17,655 nt of DNA from an uncultured Lachnospiraceae bacterium (GTDB lineage: Bacteria; Bacillota; Clostridia; Lachnospirales; Lachnospiraceae), in assembly GCA_902797565.1 (NCBI GenBank), contig CADBTO010000046.1, positions 1 to 17,655 of the forward strand, in the 5' to 3' direction. The translations under genes were made by a program, and so were the position numbers. The notes beneath the pieces are model-generated. The model did not search any database, was not told the DNA's origin, and saw nothing but the letters and a program-made list of their open reading frames with translations. Positions 7,488 to 14,035 of the stretch are shown piece after piece (within the stretch, counting starts at the first letter, position 1; every line of letters begins with the position of its first letter).

Positions 7488-9134
7488 ATGGATCAGAAAC
7501 ATAGAAAAAAAAGCCGGTGTCCGGCAGGCTGGATCCTGGTGCTGGGGCTGTTGATTGCCAGCCTGGCACTGGGCGGCAGCCTGGTATATGCCAAGGCGGA
7601 GATGCTTGTCATGGGCTGGGCGCAGAAGGATGGAAAGCTCAAGATTTATGTGCGGAATGTGGACAGCAAGGATGAGGCCAGGGAGATCCGGATCGGGGAG
7701 AACCAGGCAAAGATCACGGATTCGTATGACATCATTGATGACCATGAAGCAGTCCGCACGCTGATTCTGATGGAAGCGTCCAAGAAGGTCATGCCGGCAG
7801 ACCAGGCAAAGATGAAGTCCCTGGCTGCGGCGATCATAGACGGGCATATGGATGGGGAGGAATTCCAGGTCGCAAAATTTTCAGAGAAGCTTTCCTATCT
7901 GGAGGATGATTTTTCCAGTGAGTATACGGATATCAAAGATGATGTGAATGACGTTTCTTTTAAGGGCAAAGGGAAAGGCGGGAATCTCTACAAGCTGATT
8001 GCCAAAGCGGTGGACAAGCTGGATGAGGGATATGGCGGATACAGCCGGATGATCGTGATCAGTACCGGTGTAAAGACAAAGAAGAAAGACCGGGACAAGC
8101 TGTATGATGACTTGGAGGAGACAGGATTTCCCGTTTATACCGTAGGCTGCAAGCTGGAAAAGGGGAATGAAAAAAAGCTGGAAAACCTGTATGATATTTC
8201 CAGGACAACAGAGGCAGAGCATTTCAATCTGTCAGATTCAGAGGATCTGTCCAGTATCCTCCTGACGCTGAAAGAGGATTATGCGATGTCGGTCTATGAA
8301 GCAAAGCTTCCGGGCAATGTGGGCGGAGACATCATGGAAGCCGTGCTGACCTTTGATGAAGGGGATGCGCTGGCGTTTTCGCTGCCCTATCAGGAAGGGG
8401 AATCGAAAGGCAGTGTGCCGGTGGTTCCGATTGCGATCGGCGGGATCGCGGTGCTGCTGCTGGTGATTGTGGCGGTGGCTGTTTCAGCGAAAAAGAAACG
8501 GGAAGCAGAAGAAGATTATGAGCCGCTGGATCTGTCGCCGCAGCCGGGGCCGATGCAGCAGCCGGCGGGGCCGGGACCGATGCAGCCGGCGGGGCTAACG
8601 ATGCAGCAGCCGATGGGGCCGGGGCCGATGCAGCAGCAGCCGATGGGGCCGGGGCCGATGCAGCCCCAGCAGGCACCGCAGCCGGATCCTTATTCCCTGG
8701 ATTCCCTGACAGTGGCATATCAGGACAACGCGGTATTCAATGGCGCAGCAGGCGGCGGGAGCCCGTTTGGGGGCAGTCCCGGAGGTCCCGGGGCAGAGAT
8801 TACGGAAGCCCTCTTTACGGAGCCGCTTTCCAGCGGGCATTATCTGAGGCTGGTTGACCAGGATACCGGCGTAACGGCCGCAGACCGCGGGTTTGCAGAC
8901 AAGGTGTTCCTTGGCAGGTCTTCGGAGTGTGACGTGGTTCTGGATGATCCGAGCATTTCTGCAAAGCATTGCCGGATCTCATGGGAAAACGGGAAGTTTT
9001 ATGTCAAGGATTTGAATTCCACGAACAAGACGATGATCGGCCAGATCCAGGTGGCACCGAATACCAAGCGGCCGATTCATCCCGGCGACACGCTGGTGCT
9101 TGGAGGGAAGCGGTATCAGGTACAGATTGGATAA
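7488..9134 (+). CDS. Transmembrane vWA-like protein with cytoplasmic FHA domain
   Basis: This is a 548-residue protein with two membrane segments. The first (about 14-36) is a signal anchor. Next comes an external vWA-like domain (about 88-275), with strands LILMEASKKV, MIVISTGV and VYTVGC. Its metal site is poor: the first motif reads E96-A-S-K-K instead of DxSxS, and the usual Ser-Asp-Gly reads STG. The second membrane segment is at about 313-335, followed by KKKR, so the C-terminus is cytoplasmic. A Pro/Met/Gln linker leads to an FHA domain (about 452-548) with GRSS (476-479), SAKH (491-494) and LNSTN (509-513), the residues that hold phosphothreonine. The protein could therefore couple phospho-signals from the kinase immediately upstream to an external binding domain, or the reverse. 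A weak ribosome site (AGG at 7477-7479, AAGG at 7484-7487) precedes ATG 7488. It is the last gene of the operon. Confidence 0.9.
   Translation: MDQKHRKKSRCPAGWILVLGLLIASLALGGSLVYAKAEMLVMGWAQKDGKLKIYVRNVDSKDEAREIRIGENQAKITDSYDIIDDHEAVRTLILMEASKKVMPADQAKMKSLAAAIIDGHMDGEEFQVAKFSEKLSYLEDDFSSEYTDIKDDVNDVSFKGKGKGGNLYKLIAKAVDKLDEGYGGYSRMIVISTGVKTKKKDRDKLYDDLEETGFPVYTVGCKLEKGNEKKLENLYDISRTTEAEHFNLSDSEDLSSILLTLKEDYAMSVYEAKLPGNVGGDIMEAVLTFDEGDALAFSLPYQEGESKGSVPVVPIAIGGIAVLLLVIVAVAVSAKKKREAEEDYEPLDLSPQPGPMQQPAGPGPMQPAGLTMQQPMGPGPMQQQPMGPGPMQPQQAPQPDPYSLDSLTVAYQDNAVFNGAAGGGSPFGGSPGGPGAEITEALFTEPLSSGHYLRLVDQDTGVTAADRGFADKVFLGRSSECDVVLDDPSISAKHCRISWENGKFYVKDLNSTNKTMIGQIQVAPNTKRPIHPGDTLVLGGKRYQVQIG
8538..8673 (+). 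repeat. Repeats encoding the Pro/Met/Gln linker before FHA
   Basis: Repeats of about 27-30 bases (core GATGGGGCCGGGGCCGATGC) encode QPMGPGPMQ blocks between the second membrane segment and the FHA domain. The linker is cytoplasmic by the topology proposed and should be flexible. Confidence 0.75.
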
Positions 9135-9142
9135 ATGATTTT

Positions 9143-9225
9143 GGGCAGGGAGTGCAGAAGCATTTCACGGCAATGTGGGCAGGGGCTGCAGAAGCATTTC
9201 CCGGCAATGCCGGGGCACCCTGCCC
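9143..9225 (+). repeat. 34-base tandem duplication ending in a nested palindrome
   Basis: Bases 9143-9176 and 9177-9210 are a direct tandem repeat matching at 30 of 34 positions. Only the second copy is completed into a nested hairpin: outer arms GGGCAGGG (9177-9184) and CCCTGCCC (9218-9225), inner arms CCCGGC (9200-9205) and GCCGGG (9209-9214). A related nested palindrome occurs at 17567-17608. Confidence 0.7.
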
Positions 9226-9231
9226 GCTTTT
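9177..9231 (+). terminator. Possible terminator after the kinase/FHA operon
   Basis: The nested GC-rich hairpin (arms 9177-9184 with 9218-9225) is followed by GCTTTTC. The T run is short and the loop is long, so termination is plausible but not compelling. It lies 42 bases after the FHA gene and separates it from a gene with its own good ribosome site. Confidence 0.45.
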
Positions 9232-9313
9232 CAAAAAACAGATAGACGTCTACATCATACCCGGGAATTCAAGGTGTCTGATTGGTTTTTGAAAACATGA
9301 AAAGGAGATTGAT

Positions 9314-10165
9314 ATGAAGACAGGAGTAAAAAGAATCCTCGCAGCAATCTTATCACTCGTTATGGTGGCAACGCTCCTGCCGTTTGGCTATGTAAACGGG
9401 CAGAAGGCAGAGGCGGCAAAAAAGAAGGATATGTATACGGTCCTGGTCATCAACAATTCCGGGGACTTCCAGTTTACGGAAGATGGCGAGACAGTGATTT
9501 ATACAGCGGAGACAGCGCTGCCTCAGGTGAAGAAAGGCGCGGTTGCATTTTTGAAGGCATTGAAGAAGGCAAATTCTGTCGTTGGCGCGAATGTATATGT
9601 TTCCATCATTTCCTATGACCAGCTGGTCTATCCTGTGACCAAGAATATGGCGTTTACGGATGATATCGATGATGCCATTGCCAGGGTGGAGAAAGTCAAG
9701 GTCAGCAAGTATTTTGATGGCGGGAATTTCATGGGCGGTGCGCTGAAGGTTGCGACAGCGCGGCTGAAGTCTGTGAAGGACGAGGACGTGGTGAAAAATA
9801 CCGTGCTGTTCTCGAATGGAATGGCAAGTTCCGGAATCTATAAGTCGAGCGGGAAGTACGATGAGTGTACCGTGGGATCCTCATGGTGCTGGTCCGCAAC
9901 GAACGTGCCGATCTGGAAATACGGGAATTATGCGGTTGCAGAGGCAGAAAATCTGAAGAAGCAGGGCAAGGTCTATTCCATCGGCCTGTTTGACAACTTT
10001 GAAGGGATGCCGAGCGAGGGCAAAGACATCCAGAAGCTGTTCAAGACCATCAGCAAGGATGTGGCATCCCCCAAGCGTTTTATCTCTGTGACGGATGCAA
10101 AGAAGCTGGTATCGAAGTTCAAGTCTGTGGCACAGTCCCTGATTTCGGAGTGGAAACAGGCATAA
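9314..10165 (+). CDS. Secreted vWA-like protein with degenerate metal site
   Basis: This is a 283-residue protein with ribosome site AAAGGAG at about 9300-9306, 7 bases before the ATG. It has a clear signal peptide: basic MKTGVKR, a hydrophobic core to about residue 28, and a likely cut in the AEAA region near residue 35. The mature part follows the vWA pattern: first strand TVLVINNSGDF, then YVSIISYDQ, GGNFMGGALKVA, VKNTVLFSNGMAS and KVYSIGLFDN. In a metal-binding vWA these would read DxSxS, Thr and Asp. Here Asp is N47, the second Ser is D51, the Thr is Asn, and SDG is SNG, so ordinary MIDAS metal binding looks lost. There is no wall anchor or membrane segment after the signal. It follows a vWA-like membrane protein whose metal site is also poor, so the two may pair or share a ligand. 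Metal-independent adhesion or scaffolding is inferred. Confidence 0.8.
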   Translation: MKTGVKRILAAILSLVMVATLLPFGYVNGQKAEAAKKKDMYTVLVINNSGDFQFTEDGETVIYTAETALPQVKKGAVAFLKALKKANSVVGANVYVSIISYDQLVYPVTKNMAFTDDIDDAIARVEKVKVSKYFDGGNFMGGALKVATARLKSVKDEDVVKNTVLFSNGMASSGIYKSSGKYDECTVGSSWCWSATNVPIWKYGNYAVAEAENLKKQGKVYSIGLFDNFEGMPSEGKDIQKLFKTISKDVASPKRFISVTDAKKLVSKFKSVAQSLISEWKQA

Positions 10166-10327
10166 GGCAGATTGCGGGTAAGAAGGCAGACAGGTTTTGA
10201 CAGAAAGGCATATGGCGCTTTGGATTTCCGGGTATGGTGCAGGCAGAAGCGGCAAAGGTGTGCCGCATATGCGATTAGGGCAATGGGAAGGCCACAAGAT
10301 GCGAAAATACAGATGCAAAAAACCAGT

Positions 10328-10355
10328 AAAGGTATCCCTGGGGTATCTTTCTTTT
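10328..10355 (+). terminator. Probable Rho-independent terminator
   Basis: AAAGGTA and CCC pair with GGG, TAT and CTTT (10328-10350), with one bulged T and a G-T pair, giving a stem of about 10 pairs. CTTTT follows at once. It lies between the secreted vWA-like gene and the AIM24-family gene and would end the first transcript. Confidence 0.55.
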
Positions 10356-10370
10356 ATCGCTTGCAAGGAT

Positions 10371-10376
10371 TATAAC
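10371..10376 (+). promoter_or_regulatory. Possible -10 box for the AIM24-family gene
   Basis: TATAAC lies just after the terminator-like hairpin and 37 bases before the AIM24-family ATG. The matching -35 position (about 10348-10353) reads TTTCTT, a weak fit to TTGACA. It is listed because a promoter is expected between the terminator and this gene. Confidence 0.25.
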
Positions 10377-10412
10377 ATAGGATAGGGAATAGAACAGGAA
10401 AGGAGATTTGAA

Positions 10413-11225
10413 ATGCAAATCCAGAATTTAGAGAACCAGAACCGGAAGATCATCGAGAACAAAGGCGGCTTTGGGATCATGCAGTATGAGCGCGATCTCA
10501 GCGTGCGTCCGGATCAGGCAATGCCGGAGTATTTCCGTTCGAAGATGAACATCTGCCGGAGGCAGGCGGTGATCCAGATGGATGGCAGCTTCGGCGTTAC
10601 GCTTCAGGCAGGCGCGATGCAGTGGATGGGCGGTTCCATCCAGATGAAGAGCGGCGTCAAGGGCGTGGGCGATTTCTTCGGCAAGCTGGTGAAGTCAGCG
10701 GTGACAAATGAGGGGCCGATCAAGCCGGAATACCAGGGCGAAGGGATCCTGGTCCTGGAGCCAACGTATAAGTACCTGATACTTGAAGACATCGGTGCAT
10801 GGGGCTCGCAGGGAATGGTCATGGAAGACGGGATGTTTGTGGCATGCCAGTCAAACCTGCAGCAGAAGGTGGTGGCCCGCAAGAGCATTTCTTCCGCAGT
10901 GCTTGGCGGCGAAGGGCTGTTCAACCTGTCCCTCGTGGGGGACGGCATCGCGGTGCTGGAAAGCAATGTGCCGCGTGAGGAGCTGATCGAAATCAATCTG
11001 CAGGATGACGAGCTGAAGATCGACGGGAATCTGGCAGTCTGCTGGTCTGGCGGCCTGGATTTCACGGTTGAGGCATCCAGCAAGAACATCATCGGCGCTG
11101 CGGCGAGCGGCGAAGGGATGGTGAATGTTTATCGCGGGACAGGGAAAGTCCTGATGGCACCGGTGGCACCGACGGATATATTGGAAGCGGTGGCGCAGCA
11201 GCCCACACACGAGAACCAGAATTAA
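10413..11225 (+). CDS. AIM24 (DUF124/TIGR00266) family protein
   Basis: This is a 270-residue cytoplasmic protein with no signal peptide or membrane segment. AGGAG at 10401-10405 is 7 bases before the ATG. It is recognised by the AIM24 family pattern of Gly-rich beta repeats: GVTLQAGAMQWMGGSIQMKSG, then LVLEPTYKYLILEDI, IGAWGSQGMVMEDGMFVAC, GEGLFNLSLVGDGIAVLES, LQDDELKIDGNLAVCW and ASGEGMVNVYRGTGKVLMAP, each closing on turns. The family adopts a stacked beta fold. Its molecular job in bacteria is not settled, and the name comes from a yeast mitochondrial protein, so no reaction can be given. A strong terminator follows at 11252-11290 and a terminator-like hairpin precedes it, so it is probably transcribed alone. 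Its relation to the kinase operon is positional only. Confidence 0.88.
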   Translation: MQIQNLENQNRKIIENKGGFGIMQYERDLSVRPDQAMPEYFRSKMNICRRQAVIQMDGSFGVTLQAGAMQWMGGSIQMKSGVKGVGDFFGKLVKSAVTNEGPIKPEYQGEGILVLEPTYKYLILEDIGAWGSQGMVMEDGMFVACQSNLQQKVVARKSISSAVLGGEGLFNLSLVGDGIAVLESNVPREELIEINLQDDELKIDGNLAVCWSGGLDFTVEASSKNIIGAAASGEGMVNVYRGTGKVLMAPVAPTDILEAVAQQPTHENQN

Positions 11226-11251
11226 AGTAAAGTCAAGATGCAAAGCAAATA

Positions 11252-11294
11252 CCACATGATGGCCCAGAGGTGCTGTCATGTGGCTTTGTTTTAT
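11252..11294 (+). terminator. Rho-independent terminator after the AIM24-family gene
   Basis: CCACATGA (11252-11259) pairs perfectly with TCATGTGG (11276-11283). TGGC and GCTG extend the stem to 12 pairs with two wobbles, around an 8-base loop. CTTTGTTTTAT follows. This is the best terminator in the window. It ends 7 bases before ATG 11301 of the LuxR-type gene and overlaps the alternative upstream start at 11238. Confidence 0.8.
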
Positions 11295-11300
11295 ATAGTT

Positions 11301-13817
11301 ATGTCGTACATTAAAGCACAAAAAGCATTTGAAAAACTGAAAAAAGCGGAAGCGATTTATGCGCCGGTCATCTTTTCTGCGGCGTCCGGCTGGGGGAAGA
11401 GTGCGGCGGTTTCGTATTTTTATCGCAGGAAGAATGTACTGGTACTGCAGTGCAGAAGCGGATTTATCAAGGAACAGCCGCCGATCCAGTCCATCCGTCA
11501 GAGTATCGTGATCGTGGAGGATATGCAGTACCTGGCGAATGACCGTGCGATCCGTTATCTCCAGAGCCTGCTGCATATTGAAGGGATGCAGGTGGTCATG
11601 GTGACGCGCGGGGCAGTGCCGGGCTATATTGCCGGTGAGGAAATGGACATCGGGCTGGTCCGGATCACGGAAAAGGATCTGGCGCTTGGAGAAGCAGAGG
11701 TGGGCGCGTTCCTTGCGGATTGTGGGGTGGAAGTGGATCCGTTCCTTTTGCCGGCAATCGCGGAGGCATCCCGGGGGTACCCTCAGGCGGTGCGCTGCTA
11801 TGCGAACCATCTGGAACAGGGCGAGCCGTATTCGCCCGCGATGCAGGAAGCAGTATGGGAAGACCTCTTCCATATCTGGGACAGCGGGGTTTACCGGCAT
11901 TACACGGACTGGTTCCAGGATTTCGCGCTGGAGCTCTGCCGTTATGACTCGTTTACGCTGGAAATGGCGGTGTATATGACGGGCAGCCAAAGGGTAACGG
12001 AAGTCATCGAATACAGCAGGGAGCAGATGAACCAGCTTTTCTGCCTGCCGGAGGGCAGCTATGCGTTTCGTCCGGAGATCCGCCGTTTCTATTGCTGGAA
12101 ACAGGAGCGGCTGTGGACGGACGCGGCGATCCGGGAGAATGCCCGCCGCGGTGCGCGTTTCTATGAGATGAAGGGCGATCTGCCCAATGCGTTGCTTCAT
12201 TATGAAAAGGCCGGGGCAACCCAGTGTGTCAAGGATATCCTGATCCGGAATATGCGGGAGAATCCGGGCACGGGGCAGTATGTGGAACTCAAGGATTATT
12301 ATTTTGACCTGCCCGAAGAGGAGATCGAGGAAAGCCCGCTGCTGATGGCTGGTATGTGTATGCTTTACAGCCTGGTATTGCAGCCGGAGAAGTCCGAACA
12401 ATGGTACGAGCGGATCGCAGCTTATGAACGCATGCCGGAGCATCCCAGAGAACGAAGACGGGAGGCAAGGATCCGGTTGGCATACCTTGATATTGCACTA
12501 CCGCACAGGGGCGCTAAAGGGATCATTCCGATTTTCCGCAAGGTATTCGTGGACTTCTTTTCACAGGGAATGATGCTCCCGGAGATGAGCGTGACCGGAA
12601 ACCTGCCCTCGCTGATGAGCGGCGGACTGGATTTTTCCGAGTGGTCGAAGAGCGACACGCAGATTGCGAAGTTTATGCGGGTGCCGGTGGAAAAACTGGT
12701 TGGGCAGTACAGCAAGGGGTTGGTTACGATCGCGCTTGCGGAAAGCGGCTTTGAGAAGAACCGCATGTCTTCTTATGAGGTACTGACCCGGTGCAACGAT
12801 GGCTATGAATCTGCGGCGCATGGCGGAAAGATCGAGATGTGTTTTGCGGCGGTTGGCGTCCTTTCCAGGCTTCATATCATTGAGGGGCAGCATCCGTCCG
12901 CACGCCGGATTTGTGAGAGTTTCGCGGAAAAGGTGCGGAAAACGGAAGGGGCGCGTCAGCTGCTGCCAAACATCGAGGCGTTTGAAGCATGGCTCTCCTT
13001 GTTTTCCGGATTTACAGACAGGGCGCGTATCTTTATGGAGCAGGTGCCGGATGCGTTTTCGGATTTTTCCATTCTGGACCGTTACCGGCAGATGGTGAAG
13101 CTGCGCTGCCTGATTGCCGCCCAGAAGCTGGAAGAGGCGTATTCTCTGGCGGGATTTCTGCATGGGTATTTTGTTTCTTATGAGCGGACGTTCAACCGGA
13201 TTGAAAATGAGGTCCTGCAGGCGGTCATCCTGTACCGGATGGGCGATGCGCATTGGAAGGAATGCCTGCTTCAGATGCTTGAGCGCGCAAGCGGCTATCA
13301 TTTTGTCCGTGTCGTTTCGATGGAAGGCGCAGCGGTGTATCCGCTGCTGAAAGAATGCAAGGCGCTCTTCAAAAAGCGGGACGGGGAGGGCGAATATTTT
13401 TGGGAAGTTCTGGAAGAGGCACAGAAGCAGGCACTGGCGTATCCGGATTATCTCCGGTTCATCCCGCAGGAGAAAGTGGTCCTGACGAAGCGGGAGACAC
13501 AGGTTCTTTCCATGCTTTGTGCAGGGCTGTCCATGGATGAGATCAGTGAGCAGTGCGGGATTTCATACGGTGGACTCAAGAAGCACAACCGGAATATTTA
13601 TCGGAAATTGGGAGCTAAAAACCGGACGGAGGCGGAACGGCGGGCTGCGCAGCTGGGCCTCGTGCATCGGAATGCGCAGCTGAATGGGTTTGGTTATGAT
13701 GCAACTGATCGGATATGGGGGGGGTACATGAATGAAGTGGAAACCAGAGGTGAAGATCAGGGAGCAGGATGGGATGTGGCTGGAACGTGGGGAGAGCCGC
13801 AGGAGGATCAAGGATGA
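11301..13817 (+). CDS. MalT-like LuxR-family ATP-binding regulator (LAL type)
   Basis: This is 838 residues from ATG 11301. Walker A is ASGWGKS (28-34, K33) and Walker B is SIVIVEDMQ (68-76, E73-D74). A long helical-repeat-like middle follows, and a LuxR helix-turn-helix lies at about 728-785, starting LTKRETQVLSML with the recognition region GISYGGLKKHNRNIY. This is the layout of LAL regulators such as MalT, in which ATP and an inducer drive DNA binding. The inducer is unknown. An in-frame ATG at 11238 would add 21 residues, but that stretch is the terminator hairpin, so 11301 is preferred, though no Shine-Dalgarno precedes it. TATATA at 11292-11297 is so close that a leaderless transcript is conceivable. 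After the HTH the frame crosses eight G (13717-13724) and ends in a Gly/Glu-rich tail that looks out of frame; seven G would give 809 residues. Target genes are unknown; nearby operons are candidates. Confidence 0.88.
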   Translation: MSYIKAQKAFEKLKKAEAIYAPVIFSAASGWGKSAAVSYFYRRKNVLVLQCRSGFIKEQPPIQSIRQSIVIVEDMQYLANDRAIRYLQSLLHIEGMQVVMVTRGAVPGYIAGEEMDIGLVRITEKDLALGEAEVGAFLADCGVEVDPFLLPAIAEASRGYPQAVRCYANHLEQGEPYSPAMQEAVWEDLFHIWDSGVYRHYTDWFQDFALELCRYDSFTLEMAVYMTGSQRVTEVIEYSREQMNQLFCLPEGSYAFRPEIRRFYCWKQERLWTDAAIRENARRGARFYEMKGDLPNALLHYEKAGATQCVKDILIRNMRENPGTGQYVELKDYYFDLPEEEIEESPLLMAGMCMLYSLVLQPEKSEQWYERIAAYERMPEHPRERRREARIRLAYLDIALPHRGAKGIIPIFRKVFVDFFSQGMMLPEMSVTGNLPSLMSGGLDFSEWSKSDTQIAKFMRVPVEKLVGQYSKGLVTIALAESGFEKNRMSSYEVLTRCNDGYESAAHGGKIEMCFAAVGVLSRLHIIEGQHPSARRICESFAEKVRKTEGARQLLPNIEAFEAWLSLFSGFTDRARIFMEQVPDAFSDFSILDRYRQMVKLRCLIAAQKLEEAYSLAGFLHGYFVSYERTFNRIENEVLQAVILYRMGDAHWKECLLQMLERASGYHFVRVVSMEGAAVYPLLKECKALFKKRDGEGEYFWEVLEEAQKQALAYPDYLRFIPQEKVVLTKRETQVLSMLCAGLSMDEISEQCGISYGGLKKHNRNIYRKLGAKNRTEAERRAAQLGLVHRNAQLNGFGYDATDRIWGGYMNEVETRGEDQGAGWDVAGTWGEPQEDQG
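13717..13724 (+). other. Run of eight G at the regulator/small-gene junction
   Basis: The homopolymer sits near the end of the regulator frame and 7 bases before ATG 13732 of the next gene. With seven G the regulator would stop at TGA 13729-13731, directly before that ATG. The run may also serve as the ribosome site for the next gene, since no other purine-rich site is nearby. Confidence 0.75.
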
Positions 13818-13998
13818 GGATATCTGGATCGTGCGCCTGATGGGCGATGGGACGACTGATGACAGCGAACTGATCCGGCAGGTGTCAAAGCAGATGGGAA
13901 GCAACGCGATCCTTGCGGGGCTGACGCTGGCACAGTTCGTGGAAGATTATGCCGCGTTCCTCAGTGAAGGGACGAAGAGCAGGGTGTTTGAAGTATAG
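13732..13998 (+). CDS. Small protein of unknown function
   Basis: This is an 88-residue protein not recognised as any family. The N-terminal half is charged (MKWKPEVKIREQDG, ESRRRIKDED). The C-terminal half is milder, with a likely helix around QVSKQMGSNAILAGLTLAQFVEDY. It has no signal peptide, membrane segment or Cys. The start overlaps the last 86 bases of the regulator gene in another frame. Its codon use and amino acid make-up look more normal than the regulator tail it overlaps, so it is probably the real frame here. ATG 13732 follows TGA in its own frame and a G run that may act as ribosome site. It ends 37 bases before the acetyltransferase start, so the three genes are probably co-transcribed. 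Confidence 0.6.
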   Translation: MKWKPEVKIREQDGMWLERGESRRRIKDEDIWIVRLMGDGTTDDSELIRQVSKQMGSNAILAGLTLAQFVEDYAAFLSEGTKSRVFEV

Positions 13999-14035
13999 TG
14001 GCCAGAAATAGAATCGAAGGATGGAGGAGACAATG

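Larger units (their letters stand above)
10166..10412 (+). other. Intergenic region with hairpins, no supported gene
   Basis: This 247-base gap has no reading frame with a convincing ribosome site. It contains TTGACA at 10197-10202 with only a weak -10 (TTGGAT, 10220-10225), a hairpin GCGGCA (10249-10254) with TGCCGC (10261-10266), and the terminator-like hairpin at 10328-10355. GCATATG at 10208 and CATATGC at 10266 could also pair. A short structured RNA or the previous gene's 3' end would both fit. Confidence 0.4.

Noticed and set aside
9143..9225. CRISPR-like direct repeats
   Set aside because: There are only two copies, directly adjacent without spacers, and no cas genes are in the window.
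9243..9252. Perfect 10-base palindrome TAGACGTCTA as an operator before the secreted vWA-like gene
   Set aside because: A palindrome of this size is expected by chance now and then; no promoter boxes are recognisable next to it and no second copy was seen.
8969..9292. 107-codon + strand frame overlapping the FHA region
   Set aside because: It lies in another frame inside a clearly coding FHA domain, and its downstream part crosses the tandem repeat and hairpin.
10197..10385. 62-codon + strand frame between the secreted vWA-like and AIM24-family genes
   Set aside because: It needs a TTG start without a ribosome site and runs through the terminator-like hairpin at 10328-10355.
10851..12443. 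Long open frame of 530 codons on the minus strand
   Set aside because: It lies opposite the AIM24-family and LuxR-type genes, has no recognisable motif, is His/Arg/Pro-rich as expected of antisense reading of GC-rich genes, and would cross the terminator at 11252-11290.
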